Positions 1 to 7,164 of a stretch of 13,631 nt of DNA are shown one piece after another. Made by a program: the position numbers and the translations under genes. This DNA comes from Holophagae bacterium (GTDB lineage: Bacteria > Acidobacteriota > Thermoanaerobaculia > Thermoanaerobaculales > Sulfomarinibacteraceae), in contig DAOWGJ010000246.1 in NCBI GenBank assembly GCA_030637505.1, forward strand, positions 1 to 13,631, given 5' to 3'. Below the pieces are notes generated by a model. The model had not been told where the DNA came from, searched no databases, and saw only the letters and a list, made by a program, of their open reading frames with translations. Position 1 is the stretch's first letter. Every line of letters starts with the position of its first letter.

Positions 1-270
1 CGCCCCCCCCCAATCGGACACGTGCTGGGGGTGATGTGGGTCACTTACATCCCAGACTCCGAGCCCATACGTGTCAGCCCCAAAGGCGTACTGTCCGCGG
101 ACGACCAGGTCGCTCAGGTAGGCTTCGTTGGTCCAGCCCAAGGCCGATCTCCCGGCGGGCGCCGGGCAAACTTGAGCCCAGAGATCCCCTGCCGAAACCA
201 GCAACATGGCAGACAGGACTGTGAGGATCCAACCGAACCCGATCCGAGCACAAATCATGTGCAGCCTCAT
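1..270 (-). CDS. Secreted LVIVD-repeat protein, N-terminal part (runs off window)
   Basis: The frame reads from an ATG at 270 without a stop to the window edge, giving 90 residues. Residues 1-33 look like a signal peptide: a short basic/polar start, a hydrophobic core at about 12-27, and a likely cleavage near GDLWA-Q. After a short linker, residues 55-87 fit one LVIVD repeat (tyrosine/alanine strand, GADTYGLGVWDVSDP core, then a proline and a second strand). LVIVD repeats are known to build beta-propeller-like surface or secreted proteins, so export to the periplasm or outside is inferred. Ligand and function are unknown. An in-frame ATG at 258 is an alternative start with a GAGG 8 nt upstream, but the 270 start has a TACAAT hexamer 6 nt upstream. 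Oddity: a run of nine G on the coding strand (positions 3-11) falls in codons 87-90. Confidence 0.72.
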   Translation of the reverse strand, partial: MRLHMICARIGFGWILTVLSAMLLVSAGDLWAQVCPAPAGRSALGWTNEAYLSDLVVRGQYAFGADTYGLGVWDVSDPHHPQHVSDWGGA

Positions 271-276
271 TCCCTG

Positions 277-282
277 ATTGTA
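277..282 (-). promoter_or_regulatory. -10 box candidate, leaderless start of the LVIVD gene
   Basis: On the minus strand TACAAT (5/6 to the sigma-70 -10 consensus) lies exactly 6 nt before the ATG at 270. This would place transcription initiation at or next to the start codon. I see no good -35 hexamer at 16-18 nt. An AGGGA directly abuts the ATG and is too close to act as a Shine-Dalgarno. Confidence 0.4.
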
Positions 283-406
283 CGCCGTTCTAGCCCGACC
301 TTCTCACCGGTGATCCACTGCGGCGCGAAATACGCAGCAATCTTCACCGTTTTCTTGAATTCGCTCAATCAACATACCCAAACCGTCCGCATTGTACCTT
401 GAACAC

Positions 407-435
407 TTGCCTCCACCTTTGATCTTGGTCATGAT
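407..435 (+). promoter_or_regulatory. Weak promoter candidate for arfB
   Basis: TTGCCT (407-412), a 17-nt spacer and CATGAT (430-435) form a weak sigma-70-like pair that ends 5 nt before the arfB ATG. The -10 half matches the consensus at only 4 of 6 positions and overlaps the 427-439 palindrome. The rest of the 271-440 divergent gap shows no clear RNA structure or small gene. Confidence 0.22.
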
Positions 436-439
436 GACC
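427..439. repeat. 13-bp perfect palindrome before arfB
   Basis: GGTCAT-G-ATGACC is a perfect dyad ending 1 nt before the arfB ATG at 441. It could be an operator, because it overlaps the weak -10 candidate, or a small hairpin over the start. A 13-bp dyad can also occur by chance, and no other copy was noticed in the window. Confidence 0.35.
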
Positions 440-440
440 T

Positions 441-863
441 ATGATCCGGATCAACGATGACGTGGCGATTGACAAAAACGAACTCGATTTCGAGTACGCC
501 AGGAGTTCAGGCCCCGGTGGTCAGAACGTCAACAAGGTGGAGACCAAGGCAACTCTGCGCTTCTCACTTTCGAAAACCGACTCTCTGACCGACACGCAAA
601 AAGACCTGGTCAGGGAACGGTTGCCTGGACGCATCACCAAAAAAGACGTCTTGAGGGTCATGTGCCAACGGCATCGTACCCGTGAGGCCAACCGGCGGGA
701 GTGCCTCGCCCGGTTCGCCTCCCTGTTGGCGGACGCCCTGACCGAGGATCCTGAGCGACGTCCGACTCGAGTCCCTCGGAAAGAGAAGAGGCGCCGCAAG
801 GATGACAAGAAACACAGGGGCCGAATCAAGGCCCTTCGCGGCCCGGTTGAGACGGACGACTGA
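441..863 (+). CDS. arfB: Alternative ribosome-rescue factor ArfB (YaeJ-type peptidyl-tRNA hydrolase)
   Basis: This 140-residue protein has the class I release-factor GGQ loop at residues 24-33 (GPGGQNVNKV, with GGQ at 26-28), placed near the N-terminus as in ArfB. It then shows the KATLRF strand, the TDTQKDLVRERL helix and a very basic tail (from about residue 105, rich in R and K). In ArfB the GGQ glutamine loop hydrolyses peptidyl-tRNA on stalled ribosomes, and the basic tail occupies the empty mRNA entry channel. Length matches the family (about 140). It lacks the codon-recognition domain of true RF1/RF2, so it is not a release factor. The ATG at 441 starts the typical MIRI... N-terminus. 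It is a single gene, divergent from the LVIVD gene and convergent with the glutaredoxin-like gene. No clear Shine-Dalgarno is visible. Confidence 0.95.
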   Translation: MIRINDDVAIDKNELDFEYARSSGPGGQNVNKVETKATLRFSLSKTDSLTDTQKDLVRERLPGRITKKDVLRVMCQRHRTREANRRECLARFASLLADALTEDPERRPTRVPRKEKRRRKDDKKHRGRIKALRGPVETDD

Positions 864-943
864 CACTTTGATGACTTCCAAAAGGCGAAGCAAAGTCTCG
901 GGGCTCAGGTCGAACCAGTTCATCCGGGGTGCTCTCAAGCAAA

Positions 944-1004
944 TGGTGGGCCAAGGCCCACCCTACAAACAGCCGATTATCGTAGGGTGGGCCTTGGCCC
1001 ACCA
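944..1004. repeat. REP-like double palindrome between convergent genes
   Basis: Two 23-bp arms (944-966 and 982-1004) are perfect inverted copies separated by 15 nt. Each arm is itself palindromic: GGTGGGCC-AA-GGCCCACC at 945-962 and GGTGGGCC-TT-GGCCCACC at 986-1003. The unit can therefore form one long hairpin or two small ones, like BIME-type pairs of REP elements. It sits in the 180-bp gap between the ends of arfB (863) and the glutaredoxin-like gene (1044). A T-rich stretch (about 1008-1018) follows on the plus strand, so a terminator role for arfB, perhaps in both directions, is plausible. Similar GC-rich palindromes are dispersed repeats in several bacteria. No RAYT transposase is present here. 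Confidence 0.8.
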
Positions 1005-1043
1005 CCTCGTTCTTTTCTTCGAATCGCCCCATTTTCACGTCGG

Positions 1044-1292
1044 TCACCCGTCATCCAACCCCAGAGCCTCAAAGGTCGAGGTCTGGCCGCGGAAACCGAT
1101 GGTGATCCTTTCGTGGTCGGCGACGACCGGCAGGCGATGCTCCCAGCTGAGGGCACGCAGTCGCTCGAGGCCCCCTGGCTCAGTCACGTCGATTTCCATG
1201 AAAACAACACCGCGCAGACGAAAATCCTCGAGCAGAGCCTGGGAGTGAGGGCAGGCCTTATGGGTGAAGACCAGCAGCGTCTCCAGCGTCAC
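1044..1292 (-). CDS. Small glutaredoxin-like protein with a CPHS (monothiol) site
   Basis: This 82-residue protein has a thioredoxin-fold layout: a first strand (TLLVFTH), the active-site turn C14-P-H-S17, a helix (QALLEDFRLRG), a second strand (VVFMEIDV), a helix, then a LPVV segment (cis-proline equivalent) and the final strands (ITIGFRG). The resolving cysteine of a CPxC site is replaced by serine, so it resembles monothiol glutaredoxins or the small glutaredoxin-like proteins of the UXX-star type. Substrate and partner are unknown. It starts with GTG at 1292, overlapping the era stop by 4 bases (GTGA). This makes it the last gene of the six-gene minus-strand operon, and it is probably translated by coupling to era. 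No terminator other than the palindrome at 944-1004 is visible after it. Confidence 0.75.
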   Translation of the reverse strand: MTLETLLVFTHKACPHSQALLEDFRLRGVVFMEIDVTEPGGLERLRALSWEHRLPVVADHERITIGFRGQTSTFEALGLDDG

Positions 1293-2233
1293 CCCTCATC
1301 CTCCGAGAGAATCAACTCGCCACCGAGATCAGCGAGACCGGGCTCCATCTGGACAAGCACTCTGGGATCGTCCCGCCAGCGGGCGTGCACCTTGACGTGC
1401 AACGACAGGAAAATCTTGGTTCCCAGCACCCGCTCCAATTCGATCCGGGCCGCCTGCCCGACACTTTTCAGCATGCGCCCACCCTTGCCGATAACGATTC
1501 CTTTTTGGCTGGAACGCTCGACGTAGATCACAGCGTCAATTCTCAGGAGATTGCCCTCTTCCTTGAACCAGTCGACCAAAACGCCGGTGGTGTAGGGCAA
1601 TTCGTTGCGAGTCCTATGGAGGAGTTTCTCGCGCACGACTTCGGCGACGAAGAAACGTTCGCTCTGGGTCGCCGTCATATCGGCGGGGTAAAAGGGCTCA
1701 CCCTCGGGCAGTGCCTGGAAAATTTCCTGCCGGAGTCCGTCAAGGCCGTGGCCTTTTGGCGCACACAGAGGCACTATCGGCGAGTCAGGCCTCCGTTCGC
1801 CGTACTCTTCAATTCGCGGCAACAAGGCCGTTCGGTCCTTCAACAGGTCGATCTTGGTTAGAACACCGACGACCGGTGCTTTCACGCCGTCGAGCAGGTC
1901 GAAGAGGAAGGCCTCGCCCCCGCCCCAGGCTTGAGAAGCATCGACCAAATGCAGTACCAGATCTACCTCTTCGAGCGCCGATCGAACTTCCTGCATCATC
2001 CGGGTGTTCATCTTGTGCCGAGGCCTGTGCACTCCGGGCAAGTCGAAGAATACCGCCTGTCCCCGTGCTTCGGTCACGATGCCGACGATCCGGTTTCTGG
2101 TGGTCTGCGGCTTGTCGCTGACGATGGCGACCTTCTCCCCAATCAGCGCGTTGAGAAGCGTGCTCTTCCCTGCGTTGGGTCGACCTATAAGGGCAACGTA
2201 ACCAGACCTGAGGGAGGAATCTGCGTCGGTCAT
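1289..2233 (-). CDS. era: GTPase Era (30S subunit / 16S rRNA maturation)
   Basis: This 314-residue protein has the full Era architecture. The G domain shows G1 GRPNAGKST (17-25), a G2 region KPQTTRNR (41-48), G3 DLPG (64-67, where DTPG is usual), G4 TKID (126-129) and a G5 at about 157-159 that reads CAP instead of the common SAL. The C-terminal KH domain has the IGKGG loop (248-252) followed by the RIELE helix and the KVHARWRDD end that is typical of Era. Era binds the 3' end of 16S rRNA and checks small-subunit assembly, linking it to growth. The ATG at 2233 overlaps the corC-like stop by 4 bases (ATGA), and its own stop overlaps the next start. Its place after ybeY fits a shared role in 16S processing. 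Confidence 0.97.
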   Translation of the reverse strand: MTDADSSLRSGYVALIGRPNAGKSTLLNALIGEKVAIVSDKPQTTRNRIVGIVTEARGQAVFFDLPGVHRPRHKMNTRMMQEVRSALEEVDLVLHLVDASQAWGGGEAFLFDLLDGVKAPVVGVLTKIDLLKDRTALLPRIEEYGERRPDSPIVPLCAPKGHGLDGLRQEIFQALPEGEPFYPADMTATQSERFFVAEVVREKLLHRTRNELPYTTGVLVDWFKEEGNLLRIDAVIYVERSSQKGIVIGKGGRMLKSVGQAARIELERVLGTKIFLSLHVKVHARWRDDPRVLVQMEPGLADLGGELILSEDEG

Positions 2234-3495
2234 TTTTCCCCCGAATCGTCGGCCGATCGAGGCCGCTGGGCAATCACGCTGACGATGCGCCGACCGTCCA
2301 TTTTTTCGACTTCGAAGATCAGGGACCCCTGATTCATCTCAACCACCGTGCCCGCTTCCGGCACCGTCCCGTGCCGCGAAAACACCAGCCCGCCAACCGT
2401 GTCAACGTCTTCTTCGTCCAGCTCAAGTCCGAACAGCTCCTCCAGAACCTCCAACGGGGCACGGCCCTGCAGTCGGAAGACACCGCTCCGAAGCTCTTCC
2501 CACTCTGGGGGTTCTGCCGGATCCAATTCGTCCTGGATCTCGCCTACGATTTCTTCAATGATGTCTTCCAGCGTCACCAGGCCCGAAGTGCCGCCGTATT
2601 CGTCGACGACGATCGCCATCTGCTGATGTTCCTGCTGGAACTCCTTGAGCAATTCGCCCAGCTCCTTGCTCTCGGGCACCACCGGACAGGGCCGAAAGAG
2701 ATCGCGCACCGGCGGGCGGCCGCCCTCGATGAAATCCTTGATCAGATTCTTGACATGGACAACGCCGACGATGTCATCGACAGTCTCGCGAAACACCGGC
2801 ACCCTGCTCTTGTGAGTCCGGCCGAAGGTCTCCATCAGTTCTTCCCAGGAGGCGAACTCCGGAACAGCCACTATGTCGGTCCGGGGGGTCATCACCTCCC
2901 GGACCGTGGTGTCGAAGAACTCGACCAGACTCTCCAGGATTTCCCCTTCCTCTCCCTCGATGATGCCCGCGGCCTCACCAACGTCCAGAAATGCCCGAAT
3001 CTCACGGTCGGAGGCTTCCTCTTCGTCCTCCTCCGCCCCTTCGACGTTTTCCGAAGCACCCAGACCGCCGAACCGTGCAATCGGGGCCACCAGGGGCCGC
3101 AGAAGTCGTAAGAGCTTCGCCACACCACTTTCGCTCAAGCCCCCGAAGGGCCACTGGGCAAGCAGGGCAACGCCCATCAGAACTCCCAATGCCGACACGA
3201 CAGCCCAGAACACGCCGAGATGGATGCCGAAGAACAGCAGCGTCCATACCAGAAACAGGCAGACCATCTGGATCCACCGCAGGGCGGTCAGAACCGGTGA
3301 CAGGACGACATGTTCCTGACTGCCAAGAGCCAACAGGGCCTCGTGGTCCTCTACCAGACCCTGAAAACGTACGTTGCCGAATTCAGACAGCCGCCGCTGG
3401 AGGATCTCGGCAAGCAGCATGACGACGAAGACCGCCGCCCCAAGCAGAGTCAGGGTCACCGGATGTAGCAACCAGTTGACAACATCAGCCTTCAT
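2230..3495 (-). CDS. CorC/HlyC-family CBS-domain membrane protein
   Basis: In this 421-residue protein, residues 1-145 hold three or four hydrophobic segments (about 12-31, 72-90, 92-113, perhaps 128-143). An acidic linker follows (about 149-162), then a CBS pair: CBS1 starts at VMTPRTD (201-207) and CBS2 at VRDLFRP (263-269), with the VDEYGGTSGLVTLEDIIEEIVGEI signature (297-320). The C-terminal transporter-associated CorC_HlyC domain runs from about 335 to 412. The CBS and C-terminal parts are clear. The membrane part is a weak match to the usual DUF21/CNNM domain. Family members are linked to Mg/Co efflux or cation homeostasis, and E. coli YbeX (CorC) is encoded beside ybeZ (phoH-like) and ybeY, as here. 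The ATG at 3495 overlaps the ybeY stop by 4 bases. Confidence 0.9.
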   Translation of the reverse strand: MKADVVNWLLHPVTLTLLGAAVFVVMLLAEILQRRLSEFGNVRFQGLVEDHEALLALGSQEHVVLSPVLTALRWIQMVCLFLVWTLLFFGIHLGVFWAVVSALGVLMGVALLAQWPFGGLSESGVAKLLRLLRPLVAPIARFGGLGASENVEGAEEDEEEASDREIRAFLDVGEAAGIIEGEEGEILESLVEFFDTTVREVMTPRTDIVAVPEFASWEELMETFGRTHKSRVPVFRETVDDIVGVVHVKNLIKDFIEGGRPPVRDLFRPCPVVPESKELGELLKEFQQEHQQMAIVVDEYGGTSGLVTLEDIIEEIVGEIQDELDPAEPPEWEELRSGVFRLQGRAPLEVLEELFGLELDEEDVDTVGGLVFSRHGTVPEAGTVVEMNQGSLIFEVEKMDGRRIVSVIAQRPRSADDSGEK

Positions 3496-3923
3496 TCCAG
3501 TACGTCCCGCCGCAATTTCAGCTCCGTTTTATCCATCTCGCCCTGATCCTCGTTGTGATCGTACCCGAGGAGGTGCAAGACGCCGTGAAGCGTCAGCTCC
3601 TCGAGTTCCCTGATTTCCGAGTGACTCGCCCGCTCTGCCTGAACCCGAACCCTGTCGCGAGAGATCACCAACTGACCGAGCAAAACCCTGCCGTCCGGTA
3701 ATTCGGTACCGTCTGAGAAGGACAGCACATCGGTGGCCTCGTCAATCTGGCGATACTGCCTGTTGAGGTCACGAATCCTCCGGTCGTCGGTCACCAGAAT
3801 GTGCACCTCGGATGGCGGCGAATCCATACAATTCAAGACACTGTTGACCACGCACCGCAGATTCTCGGCCGCCGGCCCCGAAGGCCTGCGTTCCCATCGA
3901 AATTCAACCTCGTGCACCGTCAT
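3492..3923 (-). CDS. ybeY: Endoribonuclease YbeY (rRNA maturation)
   Basis: This 143-residue protein carries the YbeY metal site H113-x3-H117-x5-H123 in HGVLHLLGYDH, preceded by LSFSDGTELPDGRVLLGQLVIS, the family's central strands. YbeY is a zinc-dependent endonuclease acting in 16S rRNA 3'-end processing and ribosome quality control. I chose the ATG at 3923, which shares one base with the upstream stop (TGATG). A longer reading from 3995 would add 24 residues without family similarity and would overlap the preceding gene by 73 bases. It lies between the 7TM-HD gene and the corC-like gene. The order with phoH, corC and era is conserved in many bacteria and supports the call. Confidence 0.96.
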   Translation of the reverse strand: MTVHEVEFRWERRPSGPAAENLRCVVNSVLNCMDSPPSEVHILVTDDRRIRDLNRQYRQIDEATDVLSFSDGTELPDGRVLLGQLVISRDRVRVQAERASHSEIRELEELTLHGVLHLLGYDHNEDQGEMDKTELKLRRDVLE

Positions 3924-6190
3924 CACCGGTTGCCCCTGTTGAAATCGAAGCCCGGATAATCGATCCGGTGGTGGTACATGTTGGTCAGAACCCACAAGAA
4001 GGCCGTCGCCACCTTATCCAATTCAGAGAACGTCAGATCACTGTCGACCAGCTGACCGTCCTCGAGGGTGTCGGAAAAGATCCTGCCGATCATCCCCTGG
4101 ATCTTGGTGGGACTCGGCTTCTCGATGGTGCGAGCGGCTGCCTCGACCGCATCGGCCAGCAGCAGGACCCCAAGCTCCTTGGTGTGGGGTTTCGGGCCGG
4201 GATAGCGGTAGTCGCTCTCCCTGACCTCATCCATCTCGGGGTCGGTCAACTCTTTCGCCTTGGCATAGAAATACCGGATCAGCTTGGTCCCGTGATGGGT
4301 CGCGATACCCTGGCGAATGGCCAGCGGCAACTTGGCCTCTCGAGCCATCTCCAACCCTTCCTTGACGTGGCTCTGGATCACCAGGGCCGACATCGACGGC
4401 GAAAGAGAATCGTGAGGGTTGTCTCCCTGCTGATTCTCAACGAAATAACCGGGCTTCACCAACTTCCCAACGTCGTGGTAATAGGCACACACCCTCAACA
4501 GCAGTGAATTCGCACCGATGGCATCGGCACCGGCCTCGGCGAGATTTCCGACCGCCAGAGAGTGCTGGTAGGTCCCCGGCGCCTCCAGAGAGAGCCTCTT
4601 CAGCAACGGCAGGTTCTGATTGGACATTTCCAGCAACCTGATGTCGGTTGTGATGCCGAAGAGGCTTTCGAGCATCGGGAGAAGAAGGCTGGCAACACCG
4701 ATCGACAACGGCCCTCCGAGGAAGGCGGCGACCATTTCCATGGCCACCTTTTCCATCGGGTTGGGCCATCCCGACCATAGGGCGAGGACGAGAACGACCG
4801 CGGCATTGCCCAGACCGACCATCGCACCGACCCTTCCGAAGGCCGATCGTTGCTTGAAGTTAACCGATGCCAGAACACCGATCACCCCAGAGGCCAGAGC
4901 GAAGATCAATACCGTGAAGTCGCCCCCCATCATCAGCGAGGCCATAATGGCCACACATACGGCAAAGAGCACGGCCACCCTGGAACCCAGGACCATCGTC
5001 ACGGTTACCGCTGCCGCGGCATAGGGCAATGCCCACAGGTAGAGGTCGATTTCCGACATCATAGGCCCAAGCGAGTTCCGGGCTACCGCCGTCGCCAAGA
5101 AAAGACCCAGGCGGTTGATCCCGGCGAAAAGCATCATCAAGATGAAGACCATCGAAAGTCGGCTGCGGCCCTCCCCGGCCCCAAAGAAGCTCCCCACCAG
5201 TCGCCACCACCCGAGGACCACCAGAAGCATCAGGCCGCCAATGCCCAACTGGTTGGTGAAAGCCGCGACTTCCTGCCGTTGGTCCTTAAGGTACTGGAGC
5301 ACGCGCGCCACCGAGAAGGTGACCTTGTCACCCCGCCGAATCAGGATCTGACCCCGGCTGAAGACCTGTGAACGGGGTGTAACCCCTTCTTCGGCCCCCC
5401 TGATGCGTTCGACGGTCTCGACCCTGCTATAAACCAGGTTCGGCGGAAGGTTGTTCGTCAGAAACTGCACCGAAGCCCGGAGCCACGCCCGCTTGACTAC
5501 GGCTTGCTCCAGAAGCATCGCCCGAACTGAGGTTTCGAGTTCAGTCCGGACGTCGATGACGCCGGCTACGTCCGCAGGGCCGACTTCCCGCTCGATCCCA
5601 GTGGCAAAGTTCCTCAGCACCAGGCCCTTCGCGGCCCTTCGATCCAGGGACCGGCGGTCGTCAACGATACGATACTGGTACAGCTGGGCGGCAACCTGGA
5701 TCAACGCGCTCTCCAGCCCGTCCGAACACTCGGAGTTGGTGATGGCCTCAATCATATCGGGCACCAGGTGGAGATCCGAGGCGCCCTCCCAATCCACTTC
5801 GACGCCGTCTTCACCTTCACCAACCAAACGGCAGGCCTGGAACACATTGCTGATCTGGCTGACCACCTCGACCTGCTGCCTCGGCTCGAAATCATAGACC
5901 GGCCGCACGGCTTCGCGAGCCTCCTCGCGCATCGCCTCGGTAGCCGCTGGATCGGGAACAGAAATGTCCATCGGCATCAGGACGTCGAAGGCGGCCACAT
6001 CACCCGGCGCCCATTCCGGCAGCAGACCCCCTGCACTGGGCAGCAAGAGGATCGAACAGACCAGGATGGACAGCACGGCCCAACCCCAGGGCACGTCGAG
6101 AATCCGGTCCCACCAACTGCTGCGTTCGTCCAGGCCTCGCTGGATCCGGCTGACCGCAGCACGCTCTTTGCCCGCCAACACCTTTTTCAC
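3923..6190 (-). CDS. pgpH: 7TM-HD family membrane phosphohydrolase (PgpH/YqfF type, probable c-di-AMP phosphodiesterase)
   Basis: This 755-residue protein has one transmembrane helix at about 36-54 and a large extracytoplasmic region (about 60-310, including VRPVYDFEPRQ and the SRGQILIRRGDKV segment of the 7TMR-HDED domain). About seven membrane helices follow (roughly 315-510), then a cytoplasmic HD domain. The expected metal ligands are all there: H543 (YQHS), H572-D573 (YYHDVGK), H608 (QSHV), H632-H633 (THHGT) and D680 (LLADAVE). Characterised relatives (Listeria PgpH) hydrolyse cyclic-di-AMP. Activity here is inferred, and no diadenylate cyclase lies in the window. The start is GTG at 6190, overlapping the phoH stop by 4 bases (GTGA). 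Its place between phoH and ybeY is the usual one in Gram-positives and several Gram-negative phyla. Confidence 0.93.
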   Translation of the reverse strand: MKKVLAGKERAAVSRIQRGLDERSSWWDRILDVPWGWAVLSILVCSILLLPSAGGLLPEWAPGDVAAFDVLMPMDISVPDPAATEAMREEAREAVRPVYDFEPRQQVEVVSQISNVFQACRLVGEGEDGVEVDWEGASDLHLVPDMIEAITNSECSDGLESALIQVAAQLYQYRIVDDRRSLDRRAAKGLVLRNFATGIEREVGPADVAGVIDVRTELETSVRAMLLEQAVVKRAWLRASVQFLTNNLPPNLVYSRVETVERIRGAEEGVTPRSQVFSRGQILIRRGDKVTFSVARVLQYLKDQRQEVAAFTNQLGIGGLMLLVVLGWWRLVGSFFGAGEGRSRLSMVFILMMLFAGINRLGLFLATAVARNSLGPMMSEIDLYLWALPYAAAAVTVTMVLGSRVAVLFAVCVAIMASLMMGGDFTVLIFALASGVIGVLASVNFKQRSAFGRVGAMVGLGNAAVVLVLALWSGWPNPMEKVAMEMVAAFLGGPLSIGVASLLLPMLESLFGITTDIRLLEMSNQNLPLLKRLSLEAPGTYQHSLAVGNLAEAGADAIGANSLLLRVCAYYHDVGKLVKPGYFVENQQGDNPHDSLSPSMSALVIQSHVKEGLEMAREAKLPLAIRQGIATHHGTKLIRYFYAKAKELTDPEMDEVRESDYRYPGPKPHTKELGVLLLADAVEAAARTIEKPSPTKIQGMIGRIFSDTLEDGQLVDSDLTFSELDKVATAFLWVLTNMYHHRIDYPGFDFNRGNR

Positions 6191-7164
6191 TGCCCGGCCT
6201 CATTTCGGATGCTCCTCGCGGCCTCCCACCGGGCGTACCGGTCGACGACCTCCTGGACCAGTCGATGCCGCACGACGTCCCGGTGGTTGAACTGGACAAA
6301 GGACATACCCTCGGCGCCATCCATGATCTCCAGGGCCTCTACCAGGCCGGATCGCTGCCCCCTTGGCAGGTCGATCTGGGTGATGTCCCCCGTGATCACG
6401 GTCTTGGAGTGAAAACCCATTCGAGTGAGAAACATTTTCATCTGTTCGTGTGTGGTGTTCTGGGCCTCATCGAGGATGATGAAGGCGTCGTTGAGGGTTC
6501 TGCCCCGCATGAACGCCAGCGGGGCAATTTCGATTGTCTGCCGTTCGATCAACTTAGACACCTTTTCAAAACCCATCAGATCATACAGGGCATCGTACAC
6601 GGGACGGAGGTATGGATTGATCTTTTCGGCCAGATCACCAGGCAGAAAACCAAGCCGCTCACCGGCCTCGACCGCCGGCCGCACCAGGACGATTCGCCGA
6701 ACCTCCTTTTCCATCAACGCAGCCGATGCCATCGCGACTGCCAGGTAGGTCTTTCCGGTTCCTGCCGGTCCGGTCGCAAAGACATAGTCATACGAGTAAA
6801 CCGCCCTGATAAACAGTCTTTGATTGAGGTTTCTCGGGACCACATACCGCTTGAGCGCCACCGGAATGCTCGAATCGAGGAAAAACTCCACCAGATCGAG
6901 AGTGATGTCTTCCTCGAGCACCCGAACGCCGGTCCTGAACTCGTGCGTGCCGACCCCGCCGCCTTTGGAGAGCAACTGGTCGAAACTCTCGATCAGACGG
7001 ACAGCGATCGCTACGGCGCCCTCCGGGCCGTCGACCGACACATCGTTCCCCCGAGCGGAGACCTTGAGGTCGAGGCGCTGCTCCAGATACCTGAGGTTTT
7101 CGTCCTTGGTGCCGAACAGGCTCTCGACGTTGGACTGAGAAACGGAAACCTGCTCCACCGTCAC
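6187..7164 (-). CDS. phoH: PhoH-family ATPase (YbeZ-like)
   Basis: This 325-residue protein has an N-terminal region of about 120 residues, including a KH-like fold seen in the family, then the PhoH P-loop domain. That domain holds Walker A GPAGTGKT (132-139), the VRPAVEAGERLGFLPGDL segment (161-178), Walker B FIILDEAQN (228-236), and the TGDITQIDLPRGQRSGL motif after it. PhoH/YbeZ proteins are ATPases thought to act with YbeY in RNA handling. The exact substrate is unsettled. It is the first gene of the six-gene operon. Two in-frame GTG codons could start it, 7164 and 7158. The latter has GAAGG 7 nt upstream, a good Shine-Dalgarno spacing, and would shorten the protein by two residues. Confidence 0.95.
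   Translation of the reverse strand: MTVEQVSVSQSNVESLFGTKDENLRYLEQRLDLKVSARGNDVSVDGPEGAVAIAVRLIESFDQLLSKGGGVGTHEFRTGVRVLEEDITLDLVEFFLDSSIPVALKRYVVPRNLNQRLFIRAVYSYDYVFATGPAGTGKTYLAVAMASAALMEKEVRRIVLVRPAVEAGERLGFLPGDLAEKINPYLRPVYDALYDLMGFEKVSKLIERQTIEIAPLAFMRGRTLNDAFIILDEAQNTTHEQMKMFLTRMGFHSKTVITGDITQIDLPRGQRSGLVEALEIMDGAEGMSFVQFNHRDVVRHRLVQEVVDRYARWEAARSIRNEAGQ

Noticed and set aside
22..402. A 126-residue plus-strand open frame at the window start
   Set aside because: It runs opposite the LVIVD protein with its signal peptide. It has no domain and biased, disordered composition.
564..938. A 124-residue minus-strand frame with a plausible-looking helix (FDLSPETLLRLLEVIKV)
   Set aside because: Most of it is antisense to arfB, including the GGQ-side coding. 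The helix-like start is probably chance, and no family is recognised.
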